Below, in pieces: positions 22,482 through 22,873 of a DNA stretch of 22,873 bases (positions within the stretch are counted from its first letter, which is position 1; each line of letters begins with the position of its first letter). Under the pieces are notes generated by a model that saw only the letters and a list, made by a program, of their open reading frames with translations, was not told the DNA's origin and searched no databases. Origin of the DNA: JALORV01 sp044225415 (lineage in GTDB: Bacteria; Pseudomonadota; Gammaproteobacteria; Burkholderiales; Burkholderiaceae_F). Location of the stretch: NCBI GenBank assembly GCA_044225415.1, contig JBGAIO010000036.1, forward strand, positions 1 to 22,873. Reading direction: 5' to 3'. The position numbers and the translations under genes were made by a program.

Positions 22482-22873
22482 TCAGCGCGAAACGACGGCC
22501 ACTTCGCTCTGCAGCATCGCATCGAGCAGCACCTTGGCGGGCTGCGCGCCCGAGACCGCGACGCGCTGGTTGAAGATGAAAAACGGCACGCCGCTCACCC
22601 CCATGTCGCGCAGGCGCTGGTCGGCCGCGGCCACGGTGACACGCCCTTCGCCACCGGAGAGCATGGCCGATGCGCGATACGAATCGAAGCCGGACTGTCC
22701 GGCCAGGCGGGCCAGCTCCTCGATGTTGCCGATGTCCACGCCCTGCGTGAAGTACGCGCGAAACAGGTCCTCGATCAGCCGCCCCGTGCGTACCGGATCG
22801 ATGCGCTGCGCCCACGCGATCAGCCGGTGCGCATCGAGGGTATTGGGTTGGCGCCGGATGCGGTCGAACTCGA
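22482..22873 (-). CDS. DsbA-family (FrnE-like) oxidoreductase, C-terminal part
   Basis: About 130 codons; the N-terminus lies beyond the right edge. The visible part is the helical insertion and the end of a DSBA-like thioredoxin domain: NTLDAHRLIAWAQ (typical of 2-hydroxychromene-2-carboxylate isomerase/FrnE relatives), LIEDLFRAYFTQGVDIGNIEELARLA, and GVSGVPFFIFNQRVAVSGAQPAKVLLDAM, in which VP is the cis-proline site of the thioredoxin fold. The catalytic CxxC or serine motif would be near the N-terminus and is not in the window, so thiol oxidoreductase, isomerase or other activity cannot be separated. FrnE-type proteins are usually cytoplasmic. Same strand as the downstream permease and exporter. 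Confidence 0.88.
   Translation of the reverse strand, partial: EFDRIRRQPNTLDAHRLIAWAQRIDPVRTGRLIEDLFRAYFTQGVDIGNIEELARLAGQSGFDSYRASAMLSGGEGRVTVAAADQRLRDMGVSGVPFFIFNQRVAVSGAQPAKVLLDAMLQSEVAVVSR

Overview
The window is a GC-rich chromosomal segment (about two thirds G+C by eye) with tightly packed genes and ATGA/TGATG-coupled starts. A TctC/Bug-family solute-binding protein, a PEP-CTERM secreted protein, a SoxC/SoxD-type pair and a liv operon carrying its own acyl-CoA ligase together suggest a betaproteobacterium, probably Burkholderiales or a relative. This placement is inferred from gene content, not from a marker gene. No rRNA, tRNA, CRISPR array, insertion sequence, integrase or phage gene was seen.

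Layout. 1-5194 (minus): an operon read leftwards, consisting of an acyl-CoA ligase (AMP-forming), a 92-residue two-helix membrane protein, livG, livH and livM, the last running off the left edge. It looks like uptake of a branched-chain or carboxylic compound coupled to CoA activation. 5386-7480 (plus): a divergent Crp/Fnr-type regulator, a small membrane-anchored protein broken by a frameshift near 6300, and an aldo/keto reductase. 7521-8294 (minus): a fibro-slime-domain PEP-CTERM protein with a good sigma-54 promoter match upstream. 8503-9492 (minus): an orphan Bug-type binding protein. 9559-10461 (plus): a ChaN-like lipoprotein. 10541-12443 (minus): a monohaem cytochrome c lipoprotein and a SoxC-like molybdoenzyme with a Tat signal, divergent from a TetR regulator (12597-13271, plus). 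13306-15101 (minus): a MarR regulator coupled to an MFS transporter. 15205-17152 (plus): a glyoxalase-fold protein, then a TIR-domain membrane protein split by a 64-bp tandem duplication. 17149-17898 (minus): a short-chain dehydrogenase. 18029-19933 (plus): a TPR-GGDEF diguanylate cyclase. 19951-20042: an inverted pair of REP-like hairpins. 20064-22873 (minus): an MFS exporter, an AEC-family permease and a partial DsbA/FrnE-like oxidoreductase.

Most genes belong to well-known families, and I found no convincing new multi-gene system. The items most worth a second look are small-scale: the 64-bp duplication that frameshifts the TIR gene (removing one copy restores a 478-residue frame); two tandem five-codon micro-ORFs joining livG to livH through three TGATG overlaps; the sigma-54 site before the PEP-CTERM gene; operator-like palindromes at the TetR and MarR genes; and an AEC permease lacking a standard start codon where the family's N-terminus begins.
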